Shown piece by piece: positions 22,927 through 30,950 of a stretch of DNA of 64,000 bases. The notes under the pieces are model-generated. The model saw only the letters and a list, made by a program, of their open reading frames with translations. It was not told the origin of the DNA and did not search any database. Made by a program: the position numbers and the translations under genes. The stretch lies in assembly GCF_020886115.1 (NCBI RefSeq), contig NZ_AP025185.1, forward strand, positions 496,001-560,000, written 5' to 3'. This DNA is from Flavobacterium ammonificans (GTDB lineage: Bacteria; Bacteroidota; Bacteroidia; Flavobacteriales; Flavobacteriaceae). How positions within the stretch are numbered: the first letter of the stretch is position 1; each line of letters starts with the position of its first letter.

Positions 22927-24705
22927 TTACAAATTACTATCTCCTCTTAATTCTCTAAATTTTCGCCTTGCCTCCACAAAATAAATACTGTCTTGGTGGT
23001 TGAAAATTATTTTTTCATAAAATGGCTTCGCTTTCTCGGGCAATTGCAATTGATTTTTGTACAATTCTGCCGAAAAATAAAGTGCTTCATCTACATAAAT
23101 TCCGTCTGAATGCTGCTCTATTATGCTTTGATATTGGGGCAAAGCCAAAGAAAATTCGCCTATTTTCTCGTATAATTGACCCAATCTCAAATTCGTAACT
23201 GCCTCTATCTCTTGTCCTTTGTATTGTTTCAAAATGGCCTGAAAAGCTTGAATGGCTTCCTGATTTCGATTTTGGTATTCCAAATAATCCGCTTTGGCGA
23301 AAGATTTCAATGCCACTTGTGTCGAATCAGCAACAGTATTGTCATTGATGAGCAAAAAATACTCCAAAGCGTCATTGGCAATCAGTTGTGTGCTCGCCGA
23401 TTTCAACTCTTTGAATTGTTTCAACGCCCATTCTAAATCGGTTTTGAAATAACTCGTTTTGGCCGCTTTCAAACTCGCTTCGTGTGCCACGGCATCGTTC
23501 TTCAAATCGTTTTCAATTTGCGAATAATACAACAACGCCTGATTGAATTTGGCTTCGTACAGTAAAATATCAGCCAATTCCATTTTAGCTTTCGCCGTTT
23601 CGTATTCATCCAACTGCATTTCCAATGCGGCACGAACAATTGTCTTGCCTGCTTCGGGCTTTTTTAAATTGAATGTCAAAAAATGCGCCTGCATCAGCTG
23701 CAAAGATAAGGTAAAAGGACTGATTCCGTATTTCGAAATCAGAGCTGATAATTCCGTTTCAAGATTGGGCCACTCTTTTTCGGAAGTTGTGTCGATTTTG
23801 ACTTGCATCAAATACGTATTGGCTTGTACCAATAATTCGATTTCAGTAGTGTTTTCTAAAACAAATTCCAAAATGGTTGTGGCAGTGGTATCATCTTTCT
23901 CATCAATCGCCAATTGTGCCAAATTAATTATCGCATTTAAGGATTCGGGATTGCGTTTGTAAATGGCTTTTTCTTGGACAAAGGCTTTTCCAAATTCTTT
24001 TTGCTGGGTGTAGAACCAACTCAAAAATTGGTTCCAATACACGTCTTGATTTTTTTGGGTTCGAGTAATTAATGCTTTACGCAAATTAGCCGAAAATCCC
24101 GCATCGCCTTCATCGGTCATAAAACGCGAAAATTGATTTTGAATCAAAATTGTACTTTCTTGATGGACAAAAGCCTCGTCTAAGAAAGTACTAATCATCA
24201 TATCGGTATTGCCTAGTTGACCATACAACAAGCCCATTTGGTAGTTGAAATTGAAATTAGGTTGCAGTTGCACTGCCGTTTTATAGGCTTGTAACGCATA
24301 GTCCAACAAGACTTTTTTCTCAAAAGAATTGGCAATTCCATACACTTCGTTTGGGTTGGATTTGATTTTAGCCAAGGCTTGTTCAAAATACTTTTGGGCT
24401 TTGTCTTCCTGTTGTTGGATTTTAAAATTATAACCCAGTTCTACCAAAAGCGAACTTTGTTTGTACTTGTCCAATCGGGTTTGAATGGCTTTTTCGGCTA
24501 CCTCAAACTGTTTTAGTTGTTGGTAACAATCAATGGTTCTAATAAAGTATTGGTAATTTTGAGGAACGGATTGTAAAAGTTCTTCGTAACTGATTTTGGC
24601 TTTTTCAAAATCGCCTTTGTCGTAATAGTATTGAGCTAATTGCTCATTTTGGGAGAAACCAATTAATGAAAAAAACAAGCTGATATGTAGTAGTAGTTTT
24701 TTCAT
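22927..24705 (-). CDS. exported tetratricopeptide-repeat protein
   Basis: A 592-residue protein with a signal peptide (MKKLLLHISLFFSLIGFSQ) followed by helical repeats along its length: LAQYYYDKGDFEKAKISYEELL, AQKYFEQALAKIKSNPNEVYGIANSF and, near the C-terminus, AVTNLRLGQLYEKIGEFSLALPQYQSII. These are TPR units; the last part resembles YfgC/BamD-like outer-membrane TPR proteins. It probably acts as a periplasmic scaffold, partner unknown. It is flanked on both sides by AT-rich repeat arrays and may be transcribed alone. Confidence 0.88.
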   Translation of the reverse strand: MKKLLLHISLFFSLIGFSQNEQLAQYYYDKGDFEKAKISYEELLQSVPQNYQYFIRTIDCYQQLKQFEVAEKAIQTRLDKYKQSSLLVELGYNFKIQQQEDKAQKYFEQALAKIKSNPNEVYGIANSFEKKVLLDYALQAYKTAVQLQPNFNFNYQMGLLYGQLGNTDMMISTFLDEAFVHQESTILIQNQFSRFMTDEGDAGFSANLRKALITRTQKNQDVYWNQFLSWFYTQQKEFGKAFVQEKAIYKRNPESLNAIINLAQLAIDEKDDTTATTILEFVLENTTEIELLVQANTYLMQVKIDTTSEKEWPNLETELSALISKYGISPFTLSLQLMQAHFLTFNLKKPEAGKTIVRAALEMQLDEYETAKAKMELADILLYEAKFNQALLYYSQIENDLKNDAVAHEASLKAAKTSYFKTDLEWALKQFKELKSASTQLIANDALEYFLLINDNTVADSTQVALKSFAKADYLEYQNRNQEAIQAFQAILKQYKGQEIEAVTNLRLGQLYEKIGEFSLALPQYQSIIEQHSDGIYVDEALYFSAELYKNQLQLPEKAKPFYEKIIFNHQDSIYFVEARRKFRELRGDSNL

Positions 24706-24726
24706 TGAATTAGAAATATTTTTTAT

Positions 24727-25002
24727 GAACCATATAAGGCATATAAGGTTTTATAAGTTATTGCTAAATCGTATTTTTTGAATCGAAATGACAAATTTGC
24801 AACTATTTATTTAAGCCTTAAATGAACCTATATGCCTTATAAGGTAAATTTTAATGTTTTTTAACCATATAAGACATGTAAGGGAATATAAGTTTTTGCT
24901 TTACAGAATAATTACTCTTATTATGTAATTTCTCCTGCGTCGAAATGATTAATTTATTTAAGCTTTAAATGAACTTATATGCCTTATATGGTAAATTTTT
25001 AA
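24727..25002. repeat. two-unit tandem REP-like array
   Basis: Two related units (24727-24854 and 24863-25002) share accatataag...cgaaatgac/att...atttatttaag...cttataTGCCTTATA...ggtaaatttt. The outer arms are a perfect 19-base inverted repeat: ACCATATAAGGCATATAAG at 24729-24747 and its complement at 24974-24992. It fills the gap between serS and the TPR gene and its last bases run into the serS stop codon. There is no coding frame. Confidence 0.75.
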
Positions 25003-26270
25003 TCTATAATATCAAACCCGCAATACGGACGTAATACTTCTGGAATTACAATCCCTTCTGGTGTTTGGTAGTTTTCTATAATGCCTGCCAAAACTCTAGG
25101 CAAGGCCAATGAACTTCCGTTTAAGGTGTGTGCCAATTGGTTTTTTCCGTCTTTGTCTTTAAAACGCAATTTCAAACGGTTCGCTTGGAAAGTCTCAAAA
25201 TTAGATACAGAAGAAATTTCTAACCAACGGTCTTGTGCCGTAGAAAATACTTCAAAATCATAGGTTAATGCCGAAGTGAATCCCATATCCCCACCACACA
25301 AACGTAATATTCTGTATGGTAATTTAAGTTCTTGCAAAATGTTTTTCACGTGTTCTACCATCCCGTCTAATGCCTCGTATGATTTGTCTGGATGCTCTAC
25401 GCGAACAATTTCTACTTTGTCAAATTGGTGCAAACGGTTCAATCCACGCACATGCGCACCATACGAACCCGCCTCACGACGGAAACAAGGCGTGTATGCC
25501 GTACACAAAACAGGCAATTCGCTTTCGTTTAAAATCACATCGCGGAATAAATTAGTCACAGGTACCTCAGCCGTTGGAATCAAATACAAGTCGTCAATGG
25601 TAGAGTGGTACATTTGTCCTTCTTTGTCTGGCAATTGTCCTGTTCCATAACCTGATGCTTCGTTCACCAAATGCGGCACTTGCATTTCTTTGTAACCCGC
25701 TGCGGTATTTTTATCTAAAAAATAGTTGATTAAAGCTCTTTGCAATCTTGCGCCTTTCCCTTTGTAAACCGGGAAACCAGCTCCTGTGATTTTCACCCCC
25801 AACTCAAAGTCGATGATGTCGTATTTTTTGACTAATTCCCAATGCGGTTGCGCTCCTTCGTGCAAAACAGGAATAGTCCCTTCTTCAAAAACGTTTAGGT
25901 TTTCTTCGGGTGTTTTCCCTTCCGGAACTATGTCGGCTGGTAAATTAGGTAGTGTATATAATTTTTGCGTTAATTCTTCGGCTAAAGCTTCCGCTTTTTC
26001 TCCCAAATCTTTGCTTTTTTCTTTTAAGGCAACGGTCTTTTCTTTTAAAATGCCAGCTTTTGCTTTTTCGCCACTTTTCATCAATTCGCCAATGGCTGCC
26101 GACAATTTATTAGATTCGGATAAAGTGTTGTCCAATTCCACTTGGGTAGCGCGACGTTGCTCGTCTAATTGAACTACTTCGTTCACAATTTCTTTGGCAT
26201 CCATATTTCTTTTTGCTAAAGCTTTGATCACTTTTTCCTGATTCTCTCTAATAAATGCAATTTGTAACAT
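24999..26270 (-). CDS. serS: serine--tRNA ligase
   Basis: A 423-residue class II synthetase charging tRNA-Ser. N-terminal tRNA-binding coiled coil (about 25-105, KAKAGILKEKTVALKEKSKDLG), motif 1 in LINYFLDKNTAAGY, motif 2 FRREAGSYGAHVRGLNRLHQF, motif 3 with LNGSSLALPRVLAGIIEN. ATG 26270 (MLQIAFIREN) is the family start; the open frame upstream to 26369 has no similarity. It is divergent from metG, with about 215 bases between starts. Confidence 0.97.
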   Translation of the reverse strand: MLQIAFIRENQEKVIKALAKRNMDAKEIVNEVVQLDEQRRATQVELDNTLSESNKLSAAIGELMKSGEKAKAGILKEKTVALKEKSKDLGEKAEALAEELTQKLYTLPNLPADIVPEGKTPEENLNVFEEGTIPVLHEGAQPHWELVKKYDIIDFELGVKITGAGFPVYKGKGARLQRALINYFLDKNTAAGYKEMQVPHLVNEASGYGTGQLPDKEGQMYHSTIDDLYLIPTAEVPVTNLFRDVILNESELPVLCTAYTPCFRREAGSYGAHVRGLNRLHQFDKVEIVRVEHPDKSYEALDGMVEHVKNILQELKLPYRILRLCGGDMGFTSALTYDFEVFSTAQDRWLEISSVSNFETFQANRLKLRFKDKDGKNQLAHTLNGSSLALPRVLAGIIENYQTPEGIVIPEVLRPYCGFDIID

Positions 26271-26414
26271 AGCTTGATTTTTATAACTCTCTGTAATTTT
26301 TTTGCGCGTTGCGCACGCAAATTTAAGGAAATGTTTGCTAAGTAGGAGACAAAGTTGAGAGTTTTCCAAAGCTTCGATTATGACTTTTAGCCTTTTGTAG
26401 GCTAGAAACCTTAG

Positions 26415-26444
26415 TTGTACCTATGATAAAAAAAGTTATTTTTG
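26415..26444 (+). promoter_or_regulatory. promoter of metG
   Basis: TTG (26415-26417), 19-base spacer, TATTTTTG (26437-26444): a consensus Bacteroidota sigma-A promoter, leaving a leader of about 35 bases before ATG 26486. Confidence 0.75.
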
Positions 26445-26485
26445 CACTCATTCTGAATTCATTTCAGCATTATTAAACTGTTATT

Positions 26486-28546
26486 ATGTTAGAAAATCCA
26501 AAAAGATATACCATTACGGCAGCCTTGCCTTACACTAACGGCCCAATTCACATTGGCCATTTAGCGGGGGTTTACGTGCCTTCGGACATTTATTCTCGCT
26601 ATTTACGATTGCAAGGAAGAGACGTTTTGTTTGTTTGTGGTAGCGACGAACACGGCGTAGCCATTTCGATGAAAGCCAAAAAAGAAGGGATTACACCTCA
26701 AGAAGTAATCGATAAATACGATGGCATTATCCGTAAATCGTTTGTTGATTTTGGAATTTCGTTTGATAATTATTCTAGAACTTCGGCTAAAATTCATCAC
26801 GAAACGGCTTCGGAATTCTTTAAAACTTTGTATGACAAAGGCGATTTTATTGAAGAAGTAACTGAGCAGTTGTATGATGCTAAAGCAGACCAATTTTTGG
26901 CTGACCGGTTTGTAACTGGAACTTGCCCAAAATGCAGCAACGAAGAAGCTTACGGCGACCAATGTGAAAAATGTGGTTCTACTTTAAATGCTACGGATTT
27001 AATCAATCCAAAATCGACAATTACAGGAGAAACGCCGGTTTTGAAATCAACTAAACACTGGTTTTTACCTTTGGATCGCTACGAAGCATTTTTGAAAGAA
27101 TGGATTCTCGTTGGACATAAAAACGATTGGAAACCCAACGTGTACGGTCAAGTAAAATCCTGGATCGATGGCGGATTAGAGCCTCGTGCGGTAACCCGTG
27201 ATTTGGATTGGGGAATTGACGTACCGGTTGCAGGTGCCGAAGGAAAAAAATTATACGTTTGGTTTGATGCGCCTATTGGCTACATCTCTGCTACAAAAGA
27301 ATGGGCGGCTCGCGAAGGAAAAAATTGGGAACCGTATTGGAAAGATCAAGACACCAAATTAGTTCACTTTATTGGGAAAGATAATATTGTGTTTCACTGC
27401 ATCATTTTTCCGGCGATGTTAAAGGCGGAAGGAAGTTATATTTTGCCAGATAATGTGCCGGCGAATGAGTTCTTGAACTTGGAAGGCAATAAACTATCGA
27501 CTTCTAAAAACTGGGCGGTTTGGTTGCACGAATATTTGGAAGAATTTCCAAATCAGCAAGACGTATTGCGTTATGCTTTGACTTCGAATGCGCCAGAAAC
27601 GAAAGACAATGATTTTACTTGGAAAGATTTCCAAGCGAGAAATAACAACGAACTCGTAGCGATTTTTGGTAATTTCATCAATCGTGTGGTGGTGTTGACT
27701 AATAAATACTACAACGGAATTGTACCTGCTCCAAATGAATTTTCTGAAGTGGACGAACAAACTTTAGCCGAGCTAAAAGCGTATCCAGCGGTGATTTCAA
27801 GTTCAATTGAACGCTACCGTTTTAGAGAAGCTTTGGGCGAAATGATGAATGCCGCTCGTTTAGGAAATAAATATTTGGCCGACGAAGAGCCTTGGAAAGT
27901 CATCAAAGACAATCCAGAGCGCGTACAAACTCAGATGAATGTGGCCTTGCAAATTGCGGCTGCTTTGAGTGCGCTTTGCGAACCATTTTTGCCTTTTACA
28001 GCTAAAAAATTAAGCCGCATTTTGAAAATAGAGGAGCCGTTGAACTGGAATACAATTACAGAAAACAGCGATTTGCTAATTGCGGGACACCAAATTGGCG
28101 AAGCGGAATTGCTTTTTGCCAAAATAGAAGACGAAGAAATCCAAAAACAAATCAATAAATTGGAAGCAACAAAAACAGCCAACCTAGCCGAAAACAAAAA
28201 AGCCGAACCACAAAAAGAAGCGATTCAGTTTGAGGATTTTGCCAAAATGGATTTACGCGTGGGAACGATTTTGGAAGCCGAGAAAATGCCAAAAGCCAAC
28301 AAACTTTTAATCTTAAAAGTAGATACTGGAATTGACGTTCGCACCATTGTTTCGGGAATTGCCGAGAGTTTTGCGCCGGAAGATATAATTGGTAAAAAAG
28401 TTACTGTTTTAGTGAATTTGGCACCGAGAAACCTTCGTGGAGTAGAAAGTCAAGGAATGATTTTGATGACCAACAATGCTGAAGGAAAATTAGTTTTTGT
28501 CAACCCAGATGCTGAAGGTGTTGGGAATGGTGAGACGATTAATTAG
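26486..28546 (+). CDS. metG: methionine--tRNA ligase with C-terminal tRNA-binding domain
   Basis: A 686-residue class I synthetase. HIGH at 22-25 in [12 protein letters not shown], a zinc knuckle [19 protein letters not shown] with four Cys, and the KMSKS-type loop written KLSTSKN. The C-terminal ~110 residues ([19 protein letters not shown]..., [11 protein letters not shown]) are the EMAP/Trbp111-like tRNA-binding domain that dimerises MetRS. The linker near 565-580 is Lys/Glu/Ala-rich. Full length and intact. Confidence 0.97.
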   Translation: MLENPKRYTITAALPYTNGPIHIGHLAGVYVPSDIYSRYLRLQGRDVLFVCGSDEHGVAISMKAKKEGITPQEVIDKYDGIIRKSFVDFGISFDNYSRTSAKIHHETASEFFKTLYDKGDFIEEVTEQLYDAKADQFLADRFVTGTCPKCSNEEAYGDQCEKCGSTLNATDLINPKSTITGETPVLKSTKHWFLPLDRYEAFLKEWILVGHKNDWKPNVYGQVKSWIDGGLEPRAVTRDLDWGIDVPVAGAEGKKLYVWFDAPIGYISATKEWAAREGKNWEPYWKDQDTKLVHFIGKDNIVFHCIIFPAMLKAEGSYILPDNVPANEFLNLEGNKLSTSKNWAVWLHEYLEEFPNQQDVLRYALTSNAPETKDNDFTWKDFQARNNNELVAIFGNFINRVVVLTNKYYNGIVPAPNEFSEVDEQTLAELKAYPAVISSSIERYRFREALGEMMNAARLGNKYLADEEPWKVIKDNPERVQTQMNVALQIAAALSALCEPFLPFTAKKLSRILKIEEPLNWNTITENSDLLIAGHQIGEAELLFAKIEDEEIQKQINKLEATKTANLAENKKAEPQKEAIQFEDFAKMDLRVGTILEAEKMPKANKLLILKVDTGIDVRTIVSGIAESFAPEDIIGKKVTVLVNLAPRNLRGVESQGMILMTNNAEGKLVFVNPDAEGVGNGETIN

Positions 28547-28550
28547 TACA

Positions 28551-28580
28551 ACACGAATTTCACGAATTTCCACAAATTAG
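28551..28580. repeat. CACGAATTTCACGAATT repeat, copy 1
   Basis: ACACGAATTTCACGAATTTC just after metG. A second copy with the same 17-base core lies after the HAD gene at 29305-29325. The word resembles a common flavobacterial intergenic repeat. Confidence 0.65.
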
Positions 28581-28619
28581 TTTTGTAAAATTAGTGAAGT
28601 CTGTCTTTAAAATAAAATT

Positions 28620-29303
28620 ATGCAACCGAAGATAATAGCTTTTGACGCCGACGACACGCTTTGGCACAACGAACCCTACTTTGATGAGGCGCAAGATAAA
28701 TTTTGTGAATTATTCGGTGGTTATGCTTCAAAACAAGAGTTATTACGACTTATTTTAAATCATCAAATTACCAATTTACCTTTATACGGTTTCGGGATTA
28801 AGGCATTTACATTGTCTATGATTGAGTCGGCTTTAGAGTTAACCAATCACAGTATTTCAGGACAAAATATTGAAAAAGTCCTTCAAATTGGGAAGGATTT
28901 ATTGCAAAAACCAGTGGAATTATTGCCTGATGTAATTTCAGTTTTGGAGGAATTAAAAGGAACTTACAAGTTAATCGTTGCAACTAAAGGCGACTTGAAA
29001 GACCAACATCGAAAATTACACGAATCTGGAATTGGTGCTTATTTTCATCATATTGAAGTGATGAGTGATAAAACTGAATTGGATTACGAAAAAATGTTAG
29101 GTCGTTTGGATTGTCAAGCAGCCGATTTTTTAATGATTGGGAATTCACTAAAATCAGATGTGTTACCGGTTTTGAATATTGGTGGACACGCTATCCATAT
29201 TCCTTACCATACCACTTGGGAGTACGAGCAAATCGATTTTGAAGTTGAACATGAAAATTTTCATGCCTTTGAAAAAATAACTGACGTATTGCAATTGCTA
29301 TAA
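28620..29303 (+). CDS. HAD-superfamily hydrolase
   Basis: A 227-residue phosphatase-type HAD protein. Motif I FDADDTLW supplies the nucleophilic and general-acid Asp, motif II is VATKGD, motif III Lys is in the DKTELDYEKM region, motif IV is IGNSLKSD. The alpha-helical cap after motif I is a C1-type four-helix insert, as in phosphoglycolate phosphatase-like or YjjG-like enzymes. The substrate is not deducible. It lies between two CACGAATTTC repeats, in the same direction as metG and the acetyltransferase-like gene. Confidence 0.88.
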   Translation: MQPKIIAFDADDTLWHNEPYFDEAQDKFCELFGGYASKQELLRLILNHQITNLPLYGFGIKAFTLSMIESALELTNHSISGQNIEKVLQIGKDLLQKPVELLPDVISVLEELKGTYKLIVATKGDLKDQHRKLHESGIGAYFHHIEVMSDKTELDYEKMLGRLDCQAADFLMIGNSLKSDVLPVLNIGGHAIHIPYHTTWEYEQIDFEVEHENFHAFEKITDVLQLL

Positions 29304-29304
29304 T

Positions 29305-29325
29305 AACACGAATTTCACGAATTCC
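29305..29325. repeat. CACGAATTTCACGAATT repeat, copy 2
   Basis: AACACGAATTTCACGAATTCC directly after the HAD stop codon. It matches 28551-28571, so the HAD gene is bracketed by two copies about 750 bases apart. Confidence 0.65.
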
Positions 29326-29350
29326 TCAAACGGGAAAATCTATAGAAATA

Positions 29351-29974
29351 ATGAAACAAAAGCTCGATCTTAACAGTTGGAACCGAAAAGAACATTTTTT
29401 GTTTTTCAAACAAATGGAAGAGCCTTTTTATGGCATTACGACCACAATAGATTGTACTAAAGCCTATACTAAAGCGAAAGCGATTGGTGTTTCATTTTTC
29501 AGCTATTACCTTCATAAAACCTTGAGCGCAGTAAATGCGGTGGAGAATTTCAGATACCGCATTATCGAAGACGAAGTTTATGTTTTTGACGTGATTGATG
29601 CCTCAGCAACCGTAATGCGAGAAGACACCACCTTTGGATTTTCGTATATGCCTTTTACTGAAGATATCAATGAATTTACTCAAATAGTACAGACTGAAAT
29701 CGAACGCATGCAAACTACAACGGGGGTTTTTACTAGAGAATATCCTGAAAATTTGATTCATTTTTCGGCTTTGCCGTGGATTAATTTTACTTCATTGTCT
29801 CATGCCAGAAGTTTTACTTGGCCAGACAGTTGTCCTAAAATTTCTATTGGAAAATTAACGGATGAAAATGGTAAAAAATCAATGCCAATATCCGTTCATG
29901 TGCATCATGGCTTAGCAGATGGGTATCATGTTGGGTTGTTTCTAGAAAAATTACAACAATTAATGAACGAATAA
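29351..29974 (+). CDS. chloramphenicol acetyltransferase-like (CatA fold) acyltransferase
   Basis: A 207-residue trimeric-CAT-fold protein. The catalytic HHxxxDG motif is present near the end (His185-His186, Asp190, Gly191), with SFFSYYLHKTLSAVNAVENFRYRI early and FTSLSHARSFT in the middle, as in CatA. Whether it acetylates chloramphenicol is uncertain; many chromosomal Bacteroidota CAT-like proteins have unknown acceptors. There is no mobile-element context here. It ends at a strong terminator. Confidence 0.85.
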   Translation: MKQKLDLNSWNRKEHFLFFKQMEEPFYGITTTIDCTKAYTKAKAIGVSFFSYYLHKTLSAVNAVENFRYRIIEDEVYVFDVIDASATVMREDTTFGFSYMPFTEDINEFTQIVQTEIERMQTTTGVFTREYPENLIHFSALPWINFTSLSHARSFTWPDSCPKISIGKLTDENGKKSMPISVHVHHGLADGYHVGLFLEKLQQLMNE

Positions 29975-30010
29975 AAAAAGCACAAAGTCTTTTGAACTTT
30001 GTGCTTTTTT
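29974..30010. terminator. bidirectional intrinsic terminator
   Basis: AAAAAAGCACAAAGT and ACTTTGTGCTTTTTT form a 15-base stem with a seven-base loop between the convergent CAT-like gene and ssb. Confidence 0.9.
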
Positions 30011-30026
30011 AGTTTGTGGGGAAAAT

Positions 30027-30350
30027 TTATTTACCCAACAACAGCACTTCGTTAACCACTATATCCGTTACATAACGTTTTTCTCCATTTTTATCCTCAT
30101 AAGTGCGGTGTGTTAATTTGCCTTCAATGCCTATTTCTTTTCCTTTGGTTACGTATTTTTCTATAATTTCAGCTGTCTTACCCCAAGCAGTTACTCGATG
30201 CCATTCGGTTTGCTCTACTTTGTCTCCGTTGTCTTTGTAATAGACATCATTCGTTGCGATTGTGATAGTGGCTACTTTTTTCCCACCTTCTAGGTTTTTA
30301 ACTTCAGGATCTTGACCTACTCTTCCGATTAATTGTACTCTGTTCTTCAT
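30027..30350 (-). CDS. ssb: single-stranded DNA-binding protein
   Basis: A 107-residue OB-fold protein with NRVQLIGRVGQDPEV, TEWHRVTAWGKTAEI and GKEIGIEGKLTHRTYEDKNGEKRY, the SSB core. It ends at LLLGK and lacks the disordered linker and acidic tip used to recruit partners, as in the short flavobacterial SSB. The start is ATG 30350 (MKNRVQLIG); 18 further upstream codons are open but out of family. Confidence 0.93.
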   Translation of the reverse strand: MKNRVQLIGRVGQDPEVKNLEGGKKVATITIATNDVYYKDNGDKVEQTEWHRVTAWGKTAEIIEKYVTKGKEIGIEGKLTHRTYEDKNGEKRYVTDIVVNEVLLLGK

Positions 30351-30573
30351 GGCGTATAAATTTAAATGGTTAAATAAATGTGTTAACTGATTTGTTTCAA
30401 TCAACGATGCAAAGATGGGATGGGTTCCAAAAATTATTCGGTAACTAACTATTTACTTTCGGTTGTAACTATTTGTAAGCATTTGTAAATGGAAAATAAT
30501 TAATATATTTGATTGATTTTAAATATATTTATTGCGCATTATATACTATTTTAAGTCAAAAAATCCCAATCTT

Positions 30574-30924
30574 ATGAATAAAAGCTGTTTAGAATGCGGA
30601 GATAAAATTATTGGCCGCGAAGACAAAAAATTTTGCAGCGATGGCTGTCGCAATGCATACAACAACAAAATCAACAAAGACAGCAACAATTTTATGCGCA
30701 ACATTAACAACAAATTGCGCAAGAATTACCGCATTTTGTGTGAATTAAATACGGAAGGAAAATCCAAAACTACCCGAACTAAATTACTAAGTAAAGGTTT
30801 TGACTTTGAGTATTTTACCAATATATTGCAAACTAAAACCGGAAATACCTATTATTTTTTATACGATCAAGGGTATATGATTCTTGAAAATGAATATTAC
30901 ATGCTTGTCAAAAAAGATATATAA
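30574..30924 (+). CDS. small zinc-ribbon-like hypothetical protein
   Basis: A 116-residue protein. The N-terminus carries a treble-clef-like cysteine set C5-x2-C8-x12-C21-x3-C25 (CLECGDKI, FCSDGCRNAYNNK), typical of DUF2116-like zinc-binding proteins. The remainder is Lys/Asn-rich, ending YYFLYDQGYMILENEYYMLV. It probably binds zinc and possibly nucleic acid. I took ATG 30574 because the 14 upstream codons are unlike the family. It is 26 bases upstream of the M28 peptidase gene and may share its mRNA. Confidence 0.7.
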   Translation: MNKSCLECGDKIIGREDKKFCSDGCRNAYNNKINKDSNNFMRNINNKLRKNYRILCELNTEGKSKTTRTKLLSKGFDFEYFTNILQTKTGNTYYFLYDQGYMILENEYYMLVKKDI

Positions 30925-30950
30925 TCCAAAACCCAAATCTGCCCTATTCT

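Noticed and set aside
24727..25002. CRISPR-like array
   Set aside because: Only two units, with long unrelated spacers and palindromic arms inside each; no cas gene nearby.
29351..29974. acquired chloramphenicol-resistance gene
   Set aside because: CAT fold is clear but no mobile context, and the composition is like its neighbours; resistance is not supported.
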